Shown here: positions 48,373-61,105 of the stretch, piece after piece
Numbering within the stretch: position 1 is the first letter of the stretch
Layout: every line of letters begins with the position of its first letter
Assembly: GCF_963583255.1 (NCBI RefSeq)
Contig: NC_084807.1
Location: forward strand, 27,912,381-27,976,380
DNA: 64,000 nt
Reading direction: 5' to 3'
From: Pyrus communis
Lineage: Eukaryota > Streptophyta > Magnoliopsida > Rosales > Rosaceae
Made by a program: the position numbers and the translations under genes
The notes under the pieces: generated by a model
What the model saw: only the letters and a program-made list of their open reading frames with translations
Told to the model about the DNA's origin: nothing
Database searches by the model: none

Positions 48373-49306
48373 ATAATAGCCTGAGTAGGGAAAAGACAAA
48401 TAATATAACGAAAAAAGGAAGGTACTTTTCGCATATTATAATTGTTAGATTAAATAAATTAAACAAAAAATAATGAATATGATTACATAGAATTGGACAC
48501 GACACTTGGTCCAACTAAATTCACGGTGGTTTTATTCAGTGTGAAAAATTGCCCTATCGCGTTTTTCTCATATTTTAGAAGGTGCATTTAAATGACTATT
48601 CTTATTTGGTCGATTGAAAAATGAGAATTCTTCGGTTTGGATACGGAATAAGTTGTTTCTACGAAACAAGACATAAAAAATTTCCCCTACCCACCCCCTC
48701 TGACTTTGTGAAGTTCATCCAGCCCCATTTGTGTCTCATCTTCCTCTCACATAACACCCATGATCCACCATTAATAATAACCTCACACAAGATCTTCTCC
48801 TCAAACACTTAACCTACTAATATATGCGTATTTTAAAAATGTCGTCACGTATTTTACAATTTTGTTTTTGGTTACACTTGACTTCATTTTACAAATTAGG
48901 TTTTTGATTATACTCGCCTCAAATATTCATAATGTTCTTAATTTAAATTTATTTTGTATTATTTTTATGTAGTTAAAGTCATGCATACAAAATTAGGAAG
49001 AACTGTAACAGAATGGAAAATAAAATAAAATCCAAAATATCCACCCAAAAAAAATTCAAAATTCCCGTTTTACCCATATGCCTTGCAATGAGATTTTTCC
49101 CCCGAAACCAATGAAAATCCCAACCCAACCCGCCTAATCCGATACACGACAGCCACCCAACCCACTCCCTACAACCTCCGCGAGAGATCCTTCGCCGGCG
49201 ACCTCCTCTCTCTCCGTCTCTCTCATTTTCTCTCCCCGTGCGTCTCTCTTCTCCTCCCTGGGCTGCCTGAATAAACTGGAGCTGACATTTTAAATGCTTA
49301 CTAAGC

Positions 49307-51015
49307 ATGCTTACCTTGCAACACTCACTTCCGGCCTTCACTCGGGGACTGGAATCCATCAAATCTTCCCACAGTAGAAGCAGTGTAGTGGTAAAAGCTG
49401 CTTCTCAAAAAAGTGCTTCCTGAATTTTGCATGCTTTGAAATTGTGGTTAGAGAGACAATTACTTTCTTCATAAGTTTATATTTTTCAATGATGTTTTCA
49501 GGTATGTGCTCAAAAGGGTCCAAGACCCAGATACCCAAGAGTCTGGAAAGCCAATAAACGGATCGGAACCGTTTCCAAATCCCTCAAACTTGTTGAATCT
49601 GTGAGCTTTTACTTTTCTTTGGCCTTCTTTTCTTCTCAATTTTCCATATTTGTGTTTGGTTTTGATTAGTGGGAATTTTAACGAAAAGCTTCCGGTACTG
49701 TTCATTTTAACGAAAAATCATATTTTTACATTAAAAAGTCAATCTTGATACTATTCACTCCTTTATTTTGTCTTTATCTTTAAAACTCAAAGTTTTCAAA
49801 CATTTTTTATTAGTTTTCTTTTGATTAAGGGATTGCTTATTAATTTTTGTAGGTTAAGGGGTTGTCAAATGTGAAAGAGGAAGTTTATGGAGCCCTTGAT
49901 TCTTTCATTGCTTGGGAATTAGAATTCCCGTTGATCACAGTGAAGAAGGCACTCAAGTCCCTTGAGAACCAAAGGGAATGGAAGAGGATAATTCAGGTTT
50001 GTTTTTCACCTTCTTTTAATGCTCAATATGTAACGTAGACGTGAGTTAGCCTGGTTGGTCAGTGTAGCTCAATATGTAATGTCGACATGAGTTAGGCCGG
50101 TTGGCTAGGGCAGTGCGCTGGCTCTCTTGTGCCAAAGTTCGAATTCCCTTATGTAGTTTAGATTACTGCTTTGTCAGGATGAAGAAAATGTCAATAAATT
50201 ATGAATGGGACCTTAAGTTTTGAATACTCAGGAAACCGATGTGGGTTTTGTAGGTGTCAAAGTGGATGCTGAGCAAAGGGCAAGGAAGAACAATGGGGAC
50301 CTATTTCACACTGTTAACTGCTTTGGCCGAGGATGGGAGGATTGAAGAAGCTGAAGAGCTCTGGACTAAGTTGTTTTCGCAGTACTTGGAAAGCATGCCT
50401 CGCATGTTCTTCGACAAAATGATTTCAATTTACTACCAGCACGGATTGCACGATAAGATGTTTGAGGTATTGTAGCCCTGCCACATTTTGAAGTTCCTGT
50501 GGATTGTTCCGATTTTGATTGAGAAATGAATTCGTTCTGATGTGCCGGAAAGGCGAAATGTCATGTAGTTTTTGTGTTGGATCCTTTGTAAATCCTGCTG
50601 GGAGGAGTCTTTTAACTTGTTGGAAACTCTCTTGTTGTAGATATTTGCTGATATGGAGGAGCTTGGCGTACAACCAAATGTTTCAATTGTTACGAAGGTT
50701 GGAAATGTCTTTAAGGAGCTAGGTATGCTGGACAAATACAACAAGTTGAAGAAGAAATATCCGCCACCAAAATGGGAGTATCGGTACATCAAGGGAAAAC
50801 GCGTTAAAGTCCGAGCAAACTATCAGAACCAGTCTGATGGTGCTGCAAAGGTGATTAGTGAGGAGAAGGAAACAGTCCGCAGCTCCGAAGAGTTGTTAGA
50901 AACTGAATCGAATCCAGATGAACAAATTGTTGAAGCCGAGGAAGAGGACCAGAACTCAAATGATTTATCGGAGGAAGCCGAAGCAAGTTCAGATCAACTT
51001 AGGGTTCAATCTTGA
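49307..51015 (+). CDS. chloroplast pentatricopeptide repeat protein (At4g21190/EMB1417-like)
   Basis: PPR proteins bind organellar RNA; this small type is essential for embryo development in Arabidopsis as I recall. Five exons: 49307-49390, 49502-49600, 49853-49996, 50254-50466 and 50641-51015, giving 304 residues. The start at 49307 gives [20 protein letters not shown], a transit-peptide-like start joined through [18 protein letters not shown] to the conserved core. Family blocks: [40 protein letters not shown] (PPR helices), [51 protein letters not shown] and [19 protein letters not shown]. The C-terminus is an acidic Glu/Ser tail. Intron 2 contains the third copy of a MITE (49671-49826). 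It is convergent with the ERDJ2 gene, 544 bp apart. Confidence 0.9.
49671..49826. mobile_element. dispersed MITE, family ggaactttaacgaaaa, copy 3
   Basis: Starts gggaattttaacgaaaagc, has tcatttttaca-type and aaaagtcaatcttgata blocks, ends attagttttcttttga. It lies within intron 2 of the PPR gene, almost filling it. Confidence 0.7.
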
Positions 51016-51559
51016 TACTGTTCTTGGCCAACCAGATTACATCAGAGGTTTAAGATGTTTTCAATCATCCGTAACCTCATTTACTTGACATTACACAATT
51101 GGTAGTCCGGTGAGAAAGGCGTTCGAGGCAAAATGAACTCAGCTGTATTCTCTTCGACACAGGCCTGAAACAAGAATGTTGACCGTGAGGTCTCTGGAAG
51201 GGGTCCAGAGCGTAAACTGTTAGCAAAGTTGTATAATTATGTTGTCAATTGAACACAAATCTACGATATGTCTGTCGGTTTCGTATTGTCAAAGTTGAGA
51301 GTGGTACAAGGAAATAAAACACATCTTTTTGCTCACGAAAAAACAAAATTTATAGTGCAAATAAGTAAAATTTGTTAACGTAAAAGAGGTCTAAAATTTT
51401 TGAGAACTGCAAGGGCTAAAATGGGGTTGGAACCCAAGTTTTGTAGTAAAATAAAAGATGGAAATAGGGTAACTATCACTGTGATGGTTGTTTCAATTCT
51501 CACCAAGTAGACGGTAAATGAGCAAACGAAGTCGAAAACTACATAAAATTTTGTTTGTT
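51016..51559. other. 3' regions of convergent PPR and ERDJ2 genes
   Basis: 3' UTRs only. No further feature. Confidence 0.5.
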
Positions 51560-54500
51560 TTAGTCCTCCTCTGAACCTGAACCTTCTGATCCCGAGTTTT
51601 GTTTATCCACAGTGCCATTCGTAGCAGGGCCTTTCTTTTTCGTGTCATGTTGTTCATCCGCCTCATCTTCACTGTACTCGCTCTCATAATCGTCGTCATA
51701 ATCCTCATCTTCGTTCTCCTCCTCCTCTTCAATACCATCTTCCGTGATCGGTCCCTCTTCTGCCACAAAACCTCCCCGGGTACCAGCCCGAGTACGCTTC
51801 AAAATCTTCATCTTCAAGTTTGTTTTTCTATCACAGCCAATCCAAGAGTCGCATAGGCAGTAGCATGTCAAATTGTAATTCCCCTCCGCTGGGGCTGGTA
51901 ACTTGCCTGTTATTGGCCTAGACCCGCTCTTCACCTTCTCAACTGCTTCTCTGATAGCAGCACTAGTCTTTTTCATTGTTGCTTCCGAACCCTCCATTGC
52001 GTCCTCGATTGCCTTGGAAGCAGCAGTAATGGCTGCAGCCTCATCCATGAAATTTACCTTCTGCCAAAACCAAACGTTGTTGGAGACACTGTCTGCAAGC
52101 AAAAACCAGAAATTTTCTTCCTTGTGGAATGGGAAGTAAGGCGCATGGGGAAGGGCACCAATTAGGCCGTTGGGACGCTTCAGTGTCACCCAAGCATTAA
52201 CGGTGACAACATCACCCTCTTGTATACCATCTTCGCCTTCAGTCTCACATTTAACTTCAATTGATATCGAAGGCATCGTCTGCAATACCATTTCAACATC
52301 CTGGACTTCGGCGGATGAGAATCCAGCTGTTTGAGAAAGTAGCTCAGCACGATCTTCCACAGACATGTCCTGAAGATCCTGCAACACTCTCAGCTTCTAC
52401 AAAAAAAGATGAAGAATAATTAAAGCCAAGACCAAACAGAAAAATACTAGCAGGAGAGGAAAATAAAGCAGCAGAAAAAAGTGAAAGAAACAAACACGAC
52501 TAATTATTACAAAAAATTAAGATTTGCTGCTCACTCGGTCGTGAAAAGAGGGATTTCACAGAATATTTACAATTTTAACCATCTCAAGTAGCAATACAGT
52601 ACTAACGCCTGCTGCCTGCGGCTAGGCAAGAGACAGATTATACAGTTGTGTTCCAGCATGGCATTGTCCAAACAAAGACTGTTTACCTTGCGGGCTATCT
52701 TTTTAATAACCGCCTCACCAAAATGTGGCAGCTGCAGAAAGGGGGCAATGCCTTCACTGGACCCTCCAATAGCCTTCCTTGCACTAAGAGGAACAGCCTG
52801 CATCATAGTGACGAAATAACATGAACTTCAAAAAAGAGTACGCATTCGTAAGATACAAATGATAAATGTCGCAGCTATGTGCTTAATGATATTTGCAAAC
52901 CAAAAGAAAATAAGAAATAAGAAATTATTTACTACCATATTGTTCAACAATCCTTAATTAACAAGAAACTAAATCATACACAACAAGCTCTCACAAATTT
53001 TCCCTTGCGTGATACTTCAGAATAAGATTTGGGCGAGAGGAAAAAACAGCACGGTAACTAACGTATATGCCCACACAGTGAGTGATTGTATGAGAGAAAT
53101 CTTAAATCTTTGCAAAATTAGGGTTTTGCATGATTAGTATATTTTTAAGATCTACATGCTTGACAAAAGTGGATAATGGACCATCACCTGAATTATACAC
53201 TGAGAAAGTTCAACCACACCAATAGCAGGCCTCAGCCATCCCTGCCCCTGAGCATTGCGTGGCATAACTGCCATCTGCATAGAATAAAGCATAAGTAAAA
53301 CTAGAACAACATGGCTTCCAAATTTTGTACAAATGTCATGAGATATGCTAGCACGTCTGTTGATCAATTGATTTCCAGAAATACTAGGAGCAAGGTACCA
53401 ACTTCTGTACCCCCTTCTAAATCTGTTGGTCAAATTTTAAGTAGAGTATTGGAACAAGTCTAAACACAAATATGAGTGAATCAATGCAGGCTTATATGGA
53501 AAGTCTGCATCTTCTAAGAAGAATAAGCACTTGTTTTAGAGTTTGCTAATAGAATGTAAGATAAGACAGGAAAATGTAGAAATCACCTTCATCAATTCTT
53601 CAAGGAGGCGAGGGGCAAGTTCCAGGACATGTCTAAAATCACCTTGCAGAGATGGAGATAAGGATGCTGACTCACGAGTTAACTGTGCTTGAATCAGCAA
53701 TTCTGTCTGCATAGAAAGTGGCATAAAGTTAAGCATACATCAAGGACCGGGACAAACTTTGCTAATCATAAAGTCTGGTCTTGGAGCACAAAATACCTTT
53801 ACAAGGGCTGGATGCTGTTTCCAAAACTTTGCCTGCTCTTGCTTGATATTTTTAAGGTCCAGATTCAACTCACTCCTGACTAGCATAAAAAGCTTCTGAA
53901 GGGGTTCATTGTCAGTTCTACGAACTGGAATTTCCGTATATTCAGCAGCCTTTATGAAGACATCCATTACTTTGCTGTATAATCAAATTATGTCATAAGA
54001 TCAGTAAAAGGATTAACAACGAGTACAGCTTAATGTACACCTGATCCATACAAATATCAAGAATATTTATACATGTATGAGAAATTTTTGACTCTTCAGA
54101 CTTGCAACCAGCTACTGAAAATAATAAACATGTAAAAGCTAACTTCGGCAGTTGTGGTACACATCATTCTCTACTTAATTACCTTTGGAATATAAAATAT
54201 TACATGAATTCAACTGCCAATGAACATATCTTTTAAACCAGTTGAGTACCTGGGAGCCAGAGAAGGCTTCATGAGGTAATAGTAAGTGGACAACGTGTGA
54301 TGCATGACATAGTTGCCGGTATATTTTGCTGATCTTGAAAGATATACAACAGCTATCACCAATGGCAATAGAATACAAATACCAACAATCCAGAGTAGGA
54401 GTATTCCACCAGATGCTCCATCGATGTCCAGCAGGAATTGAGGAAGAGCTATGCCCATTTGAAACCCCTATTTGAATAAAGCATTGGTTTAATTTCAAAA

Positions 54501-55509
54501 CATGATCAGTTCGACTTCATATAATATTGACAAGGGAACACTAAAAGAAAGTTGCCATCTTTTTTCCTTGAATGAAATTGCACATTACCTGCCTGCCATC
54601 TGGATGGCCATATTTTTCAAAATTCTCACGAGATACTGGATCCGTCAGAGCCTGATAAGCCTTTGATATGAACTCAACAAAGTAATTGTGGGCCTCTAGA
54701 AAAAGAAAAATTAAATAAACAGTTAGTCTATACACAATATCATAAAGACCTCATCTTTCCCGCTACAGGTTCAGATAATAAGCAATTCATAAACTGAACT
54801 TTTAAAACAATATCAACCTGGATCTGGATTTTTATCTGGATGGTATTGTATAGAGAGTCTCCTATATGCCTTCTTTATCTCCGAATCAGAAGCTCCAGGT
54901 TCCAGTCCAAGAATATTGAATGGCTCAAAAACTTGAATCTGAAATTTTAGAAGTTTCTCAGAACAAGCATCCAACATTAAAAATATAATATGAGGTCCGA
55001 ATTAACTAAATTGAAAAGCCGTGGCAAAGTAAAACAGCTGCAGGAAGACCATATGATAACAGTTTTCATTAATGCCTCATAAGGGTTAAAAAAGGTTTAC
55101 CTCGCGGCTCATATTTTTGATGTAATAAACCAGGACTATCATGATAACCCAGAGCAGTATTAGTGTCAAGTTACTCCACGTCGATAAGTTTGAAATCTGC
55201 AAATGCGAGCATAATCACATACATTCAGACTCTCGTTAGATGGTTTATATAACAAATATTTTGGTTTTCTTCTCGCAGTGACTAAATGAATAAAAGATCT
55301 AAGCAAGAACTGAAGGAGCTAACCCGCTTAAAAATTGACTTGCGGTACTTTCCTGATCGAGAGCACTCTGAACACTGACAATGGATGCTCTTTGTTTTCT
55401 TGGATGCAGCACGACACAACTTCGTAATTGTATAAGGCACTAGAGGAAGTGCCATTATGGTTAAAATGAAAATTGGGAACAAAGCACTAGTCTCTTCCGA
55501 AGCAGCCAT
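51560..55509 (-). CDS. ERDJ2: ERDJ2/Sec63-like ER membrane DnaJ co-chaperone
   Basis: Sec63-type subunit of the ER translocon that recruits the lumenal Hsp70 BiP during protein import. Ten exons on the minus strand: 55509-55324, 55196-55101, 54938-54818, 54695-54589, 54467-54250, 53974-53797, 53706-53587, 53274-53188, 52797-52687 and 52396-51560. The result is 686 residues, matching the plant ERDJ2 length. Membrane segments: about residues 10-30 ([20 protein letters not shown]), 68-88 ([17 protein letters not shown]) and 190-212 ([20 protein letters not shown]). The J domain lies between the second and third ([20 protein letters not shown], with HPD in [15 protein letters not shown]). The Sec63/Brl domain follows ([52 protein letters not shown]). 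The tail is strongly acidic. All ten exons join in frame. A 5' UTR intron with a GC donor is possible. Confidence 0.95.
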
Positions 55510-55794
55510 GGCGACCTCCCTAGTCTAGTCCTATGTCCGTATTATGCCTACAGAATTGACTTTGGTTAGAACAAATCAGTTCACAAAGACCAGAGCAACG
55601 ACCAATGTTGCACCACGAATTTCAAAACATCTCCAATGCAATGACATTAGGATATACCGCCAAAAACATCATTCGCAACAATTTCATTTCCGTTACGGGA
55701 TTTATAAAAATCTGAATCAAACTCAAAATTAGGCCATTATATGGCTAAGGCCAATCAAAATCACCGAAGCTCGGTGATTCAGCCAAATTATGAG

Positions 55795-55825
<31 letters not shown>

Positions 55826-56229
55826 ACAAACAGTAGCCTACAATTGTGAAGTAGATCAAACCAATGACTGGGGTAGCGAGCTCAGACTCAGTACAGCCAA
55901 TTGAATAGTAATACTGATAGCTGATTAACCTACGTACAGACAAAAATGGAGTACCAAAGTTTCAAAAAAATCACACAAATCAATTCGAAATACTCAAACA
56001 CGTTCAATAAATTAATAAAATTATCAAAATTGCCGCAAAATTAAAACGCATGCACACCTAAATCAAAATTCGACGAACTGAATTTCCAATTAAAACTATC
56101 GAAATGAAAAATATGGCAGAAATATGTACAAATATATATATATATGTATGCTTGCCTGGGAAATGGAAAATCCGGAGGTCGCAATCTGATTCGGAGGCCC
56201 TCTGCCCGTACGATGGCGCGATTACAGAG

Positions 56230-56270
<41 letters not shown>

Positions 56271-56936
56271 ACAGATAGCTTCGTTTTGGGTTTTATTTGG
56301 TGACGGCCCAGCCCATAATTTTTCAAACACGACCTGTCGTTTAGGAAAATTAATCACACTTTCCGGCGGAGGCTCGTTGGGCAATCAGCCCAAACTTTAA
56401 AAGGTCGGTGACACATTAAAAACGTTTAATCACGAATGGTCTCTTACGTTTTCGCAAATTATCATTTTGGTCCTATGTGTTTTAAATCGATAATGTGATT
56501 CTCAACTTTTGCCGATTAAGGTTTGGATAGGGGGAAAAATAAAAAAATTTAAACAATCAAAGTTTATTGGTTGAAATATGCTTACTATCTTATACTTTAA
56601 TTTCACTTTCCATCCAATGAACAATTCACATTCGAATTTATATATAATTTGAACCGGATTAAATTAACTAAATTTTATTGATTTTGAATTGACAAACGCT
56701 CCTCCTCATGACACATAATATCTAACAAGAGTATAATTTTCACTCTTTCTAAATTCTATTCCTTCCCCTCCCTTCCTACTTCTTATTTTTCTCTATCTAT
56801 AGAAAAATCAACACAAAATGTCGACGCCCCTTAATTATGATCTTTTAAAAAAACAAAAAGATTACAAGTAAGAAAATTTGTCGTAGAAAATACCACACCT
56901 TGAGGAAAATTAAAATTTCAGCTCTCTCTTGAAAAC
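55510..56936. other. ERDJ2 upstream region
   Basis: Contains an (AC)n/(AT)n tract (about 55795-55824), a possible 5' UTR intron (56155-55548), and a GA microsatellite (56227-56268). Beyond 56400 the DNA is AT-rich without a gene. Confidence 0.5.
56227..56268. repeat. (GA)n microsatellite
   Basis: GA dinucleotide tract, probably within the ERDJ2 5' UTR or just upstream. Confidence 0.85.
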
Positions 56937-57200
56937 TAGTATTTGCCTACACATTTTGTGTGTATGAACACATTTTTTAGAAAATGAGAAGGAGAGAGGG
57001 GGAGAGAGAGAGAGAACGTGGGGGAGTGGGAGGTTTTTGTTTTTTGTTTTTTTTTTTTTAATATTAGAGATATTTTAACATCATCTGTATGTGAGGCTTC
57101 AATAAAAAATAATAAAATTTGGACCTGTGAAATTACATTATTGCCCATCATTTTTTTTGTGTGATAAAAGACTAAGTTGTCTTTTCACCCTCTTTTAGTT
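56937..57200. repeat. dispersed repeat, copy B
   Basis: Matches 11668-11965 along its length (tttgcctacacattttgtgt; gagaaggagagaggggg; gacctgtgaaattacattat; tcttttagttgaca). Confidence 0.7.
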
Positions 57201-57214
57201 GACAAAGAGATAAA

Positions 57215-58270
57215 AATAAGGGTAAATTACACAAAACTACCTCAACTATTGGTCTCACAACACTATCATACCCTCATCTTTTAAAATTGGTAATGTCATA
57301 CCTCATCCTTAGAATTTGGTCCAATGTTATACCTTCCGTTTGCTTGGCCGTGAATTTCTTAGTTAAAGCTGACGTGGCTTGATCCGGGACCCACTTTTTA
57401 TTAAAAAATAATAAAAAAAATTAAAAATAATAATTTACCATTAAAAATAAATAAATAAAAAAAAACCCAAACACCCATCTTCCCCATCCCCTTCCCTGCA
57501 ACCCAAATCCCTTCCTCTTCCCCTTCCCCGTAACCCCCGGCCCCTTCCCCGCCCACACCTTTCCCTTCCCTACCCGCACCTTTCCTTTCTCTACCATCTT
57601 TTAAACGCTCTATTCTCTCAAAACTAAAATCTCCTTCCTTGCAACCCCCGACCCCTTCCCTACCCACGCCAAGCCACCTACACCTTTCCCCTCCTTACCA
57701 TCTTTTAAACGCTCTCTTCTCTCAAAATTGAAACCCATTTCCCATTTCATCTCTCTCTATCTCTCTTTCGCTCTTCCATGGCTGTTCTTGCGCCAACCTC
57801 TGTTTTAAATGATTCGATTTCCAATTCCTCCTCCTCAGACACATGACAAGTAACCTTTTCTCTCTCCCTCTCTATCTCTATACCATTTTCATTCATTTCT
57901 CTTGTTTCTTGATTGTGTTTATTTTTGGTCAATTTCTTGCAGATCTTTGGTTCTAAATTAAAATCAGGAAAAGTTCCGCCGACCTAATTGAGATTATTGA
58001 TTGGGGGGAGATGTTGGCGTGGGTGGGGAAGGGGTTGGGGGTTGTAGGGAAGGGGAAGGGATCTAGGTTGCGGGGAAGGGGAAGGGGTCGGGGAAGATGG
58101 GTGTTTGGGTGTTTTATTTTTGTTTGAAGGGTAAATTATTATTTTTCAATATTTTATTAATTTTTTTAATAAAAAGTGGGTCTCGGATCAAGCCACGTCA
58201 ACATTTAACTGAGAAATTCACGGCCAGGCTAAAAAAGGTATAACATTGGATCAAATTCTAAAGATAAGAT
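57215..58270. mobile_element. long-inverted-repeat element (Mutator-like or fold-back)
   Basis: Left arm (57300-57410: ttggtccaatgttatacctt, cgtgaatttcttagttaaa, gacgtggcttgatccgggac) pairs with the right arm (58160-58265: aaagtgggtctcggatcaag, ccacgtcaacatttaactga, gaaattcacggccagg). Between the arms lie CT/CCCC-rich DNA and a short frame from 57778 (MAVLAPTSVLNDSISNSSSS, then stop). The right arm is truncated relative to the left. No transposase. Confidence 0.6.
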
Positions 58271-58422
58271 ATGACTAAATATGTTAGAAATTAAAATAAA
58301 AAAAACGACATCCAAAATTAAGCAGATATCTCTGCGTCTCTCTCACGATCCTCATCCTCTTTCTCACACACACACAAACAGTTTGATAAATCCATCAAAA
58401 GTCTGCAGAAGTTTCCAAATTC

Positions 58423-61105
58423 ATGGCCTCACCATCCGAACCACCCCACACCAAGCAGCAACTCAGACCCACCATAACCCACTTGGTCCACTCCACCACA
58501 TCCAATCTCCTCTCCCTCTTTGCCTCCCCCAAGACAACGCCGTCGCCATCGCCATCGCCGTCCACGGCTCCTCCGGATATCCGCGTCGCGCTCTTCCTCC
58601 CCAACTTGCCAAAACCACTCGCTTTCCAGCCCGACTCCAAACCCTCCGCCATGAAGGGCGTGGCTTCGTTGCCCGAGTCGACCTCCGGGTTCCCGTCAAC
58701 GGTCAGGATTGCAGGGCTGAACTCGAATATCAAGGGCAGCGGTGGGCCGGCGTTTGTGGGCCAGGTCTTCAGTATGTGCGACCTCTCCGGGACTGGTCTC
58801 ATGGCCGTCTCCACCCACTTCGACATCCCCTTTATTTCCAAAAGGTACCCTTTTTTTTCAACTTTTAATAACATTGGTACTTTATTTTATTTATAGAAAT
58901 TTAATTTCTTGCTAGATTTTATCATATATGTAGTTCGAATTTCATTTCGACATTGAATTTTTGATAAAGATGCTGCCTTTGAATTGAGATTATTAAAATT
59001 CAGGAAATTTTCAGTGTGTTTGAGGGCTTTTTTGCTGAATTTTGTTTAATTTTCATGGCATTTACTTGTAGAACTCCCGAGTGGCTGAAGAAGATGTTTA
59101 AATCAATTACTAACAGTGAGAGAAACGGCCCTGTGTTTCGATTTTTCATGGATTTAGGCGATGCAGGTAGGATTCTACATAAACAAACGGTTGGTTTTAG
59201 TGGTTATTTGGTCAAATTTATTTCTATCTGGAGGTGACCGGCATTCTGACTGAGATTTTGTTCTTAGTTACTTATGTGAAACGACTGAATATTCCGAGTG
59301 GCGTGGTGGGAGCTTGTCGTCTCGATTTAGCATATGAACATTTCAAGGTAATCCCAACTTGTACTGCCACATCAGGGATTTATTGATACTTTAATTATGT
59401 TTTTGAGATTTTTTTTTTATTAGTAATTTCTGTGGCATGCTATGATGATCTTGGATGAATGAGTAAGTCGTTCTCCATGTTTTATGCAGGAAAAGCCGCA
59501 CCTATTCCAGTTTGTTCCAAATGAAAAACAGGTATGATATAACAAGTGACAACCGTCTTCGCTAACGTTGTATACATTTCTCAAAATTGTATGCTCCTAC
59601 AGGTCAAGGCAGCTAACAAACTTCTCAAGACAATGCCGCAGAGTGGCAAATGCAAAAGGGTTGACGGAGTTCCGGTTTTTAGTGCTCAAAACTTGGATAT
59701 TGCAATAGCAAGCTCGGATGGGATCAAATGGTGTGTTCTAATGTTTCGTGCTTGCTTCTAATCAAGTTTGTTCTTTTGGTGAATTTTAAGTAGAATGGCT
59801 GATGCTCTATTGTTATCTTTTGTTCCAACAGGTATACTCCCTACTTTTTTGATAAAAACATGCTTGATAACATTCTTGAGGAATCTGTAGATCAGCATTT
59901 CCATTCTTTAATTCAAACTCGGCACACACAGCGGCGACATGATGTGATTGATGACAACATACCAGCAGAAGTAATTGAAGAGATGAGCGATAACTTGTGG
60001 GAGCCTCCAGAGGTATGGAATCCAATACTGAAGTATTATTTTGATGTAGCAAGTAGTTTGGTAGTGAGACATGTACAAGATTTTAAGATGAAGAATCGAG
60101 AATTGGATTCCCATCGTCAATGATACGCTTAGAATTATTATCATTTGTCTGACATAACTACGTATGTAGATGTATAAGTTTGTGAAGTTAAAACAACCCA
60201 GTTCACCTTCTTCCAGTTCTCACGTATTTGTATTTTGTTCGTTGGAATATATGTTTCTTGACAGGTTCAGGAAGTAATGGATGAGATAGGGAATCCTGGA
60301 ATACCCTTGAGTGTCATTTCTAAAGCCGCTGAAATGCAGCTCCTTTATGCTGTTGATAAAGTACTTCTGGGTAATAGGTGGCTACGGAAAGCAACAGGCA
60401 TTCAACCCAAATTCCCTTATATGGTTGACTCTTTCGAAAGAAGGTACATTAAAATTTAGCAGTTGCTTTCTCGGATATCAAATACCTTCTGTTTTCTAAT
60501 TAAATCTTTCTTTGAATTTTAACATTGGTAAACTCGCTTGTTCTATCTTTCAGGCTTTTCTAACAAAATTATGTTCCTTCCGCTGCAGGAGTGCAGCCTC
60601 TTTTCTTAGAGCTTCTCAGTCAGCCAGATGCCTTACCAATGGGGAAGCAGTAAATGATAACGAAGATTCTCTAGATTGTAGCACTTCGGAGATTAAATTA
60701 AAGGATGATATTCACACCAATAAAGGAAACAAAACAGATCTACGATTTCCTTTCAGTGATTGGTTTAGTCATCTGTGGTCAAAACAAAAGGACCAAAATG
60801 AAGAGTTGCCAAAGGAATGCATAAAGCAGAGCACACTGCAAAATCCAAACCTTCCGAAGATTACTATGGTTGGCATTTCAACTGGTGAGGCAGGGCCGAT
60901 GAGTAAAGCAAATTTAAAGAAGACGATGGAGGATTTAACAAAAGAATTGGAGCAGACGGATTCGGGAAATGCTTTTGGTAGCGATACAGGTAATGAGTTG
61001 AGATTTGAAGATAGAGATCCACTGTTTGTGGCAAACGTAGGTGATTATTATTCTGGCATGGCAAAGACGCGTTCAGCTAGGTGGGTTCGTGGAGGAAACA
61101 ATTAG
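58423..61105 (+). CDS. Tic22-like family protein
   Basis: Tic22 family proteins act at the chloroplast inner envelope in protein import; this long, plant-specific branch is less characterised. Eight exons: 58423-58844, 59072-59166, 59268-59347, 59490-59531, 59603-59730, 59832-60012, 60265-60443 and 60589-61105, giving 547 residues. Residues 1-75 are Ser/Thr/Pro-rich (chloroplast transit-like; SPSPSPSTAP). Core: VALFLPNLPKPLAFQPD, GPAFVGQVFSMCDLSGTGLM, VSTHFDIPFISKR, TPEWLKKMF, RLNIPSGVVGACRLDLAYEH, KPHLFQFVPNEKQ, NKLLKTMPQSGKCKRVDGVP, VFSAQNLDIAIASSDGIKWY, TPYFFDKNMLDNILEESVDQ. The C-terminal third is variable and hydrophilic, ending MAKTRSARWVRGGNN. A poly-C tract lies in the 3' UTR (61219-61241). 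Confidence 0.88.

Larger units (their letters stand above)
48022..49306. other. divergent intergenic region between SARD4 and PPR genes
   Basis: Holds the SARD4 promoter with the 94-bp tandem duplication (48196-48372). The rest is AT-rich, and 49160-49260 is CT-rich 5' UTR of the PPR gene. Confidence 0.55.

Noticed and set aside
58281..58868. Frame overlapping exon 1 of the Tic22-like gene in another phase
   Set aside because: The 58423 frame carries the family's conserved blocks and splices in frame to seven further exons; this one does not.
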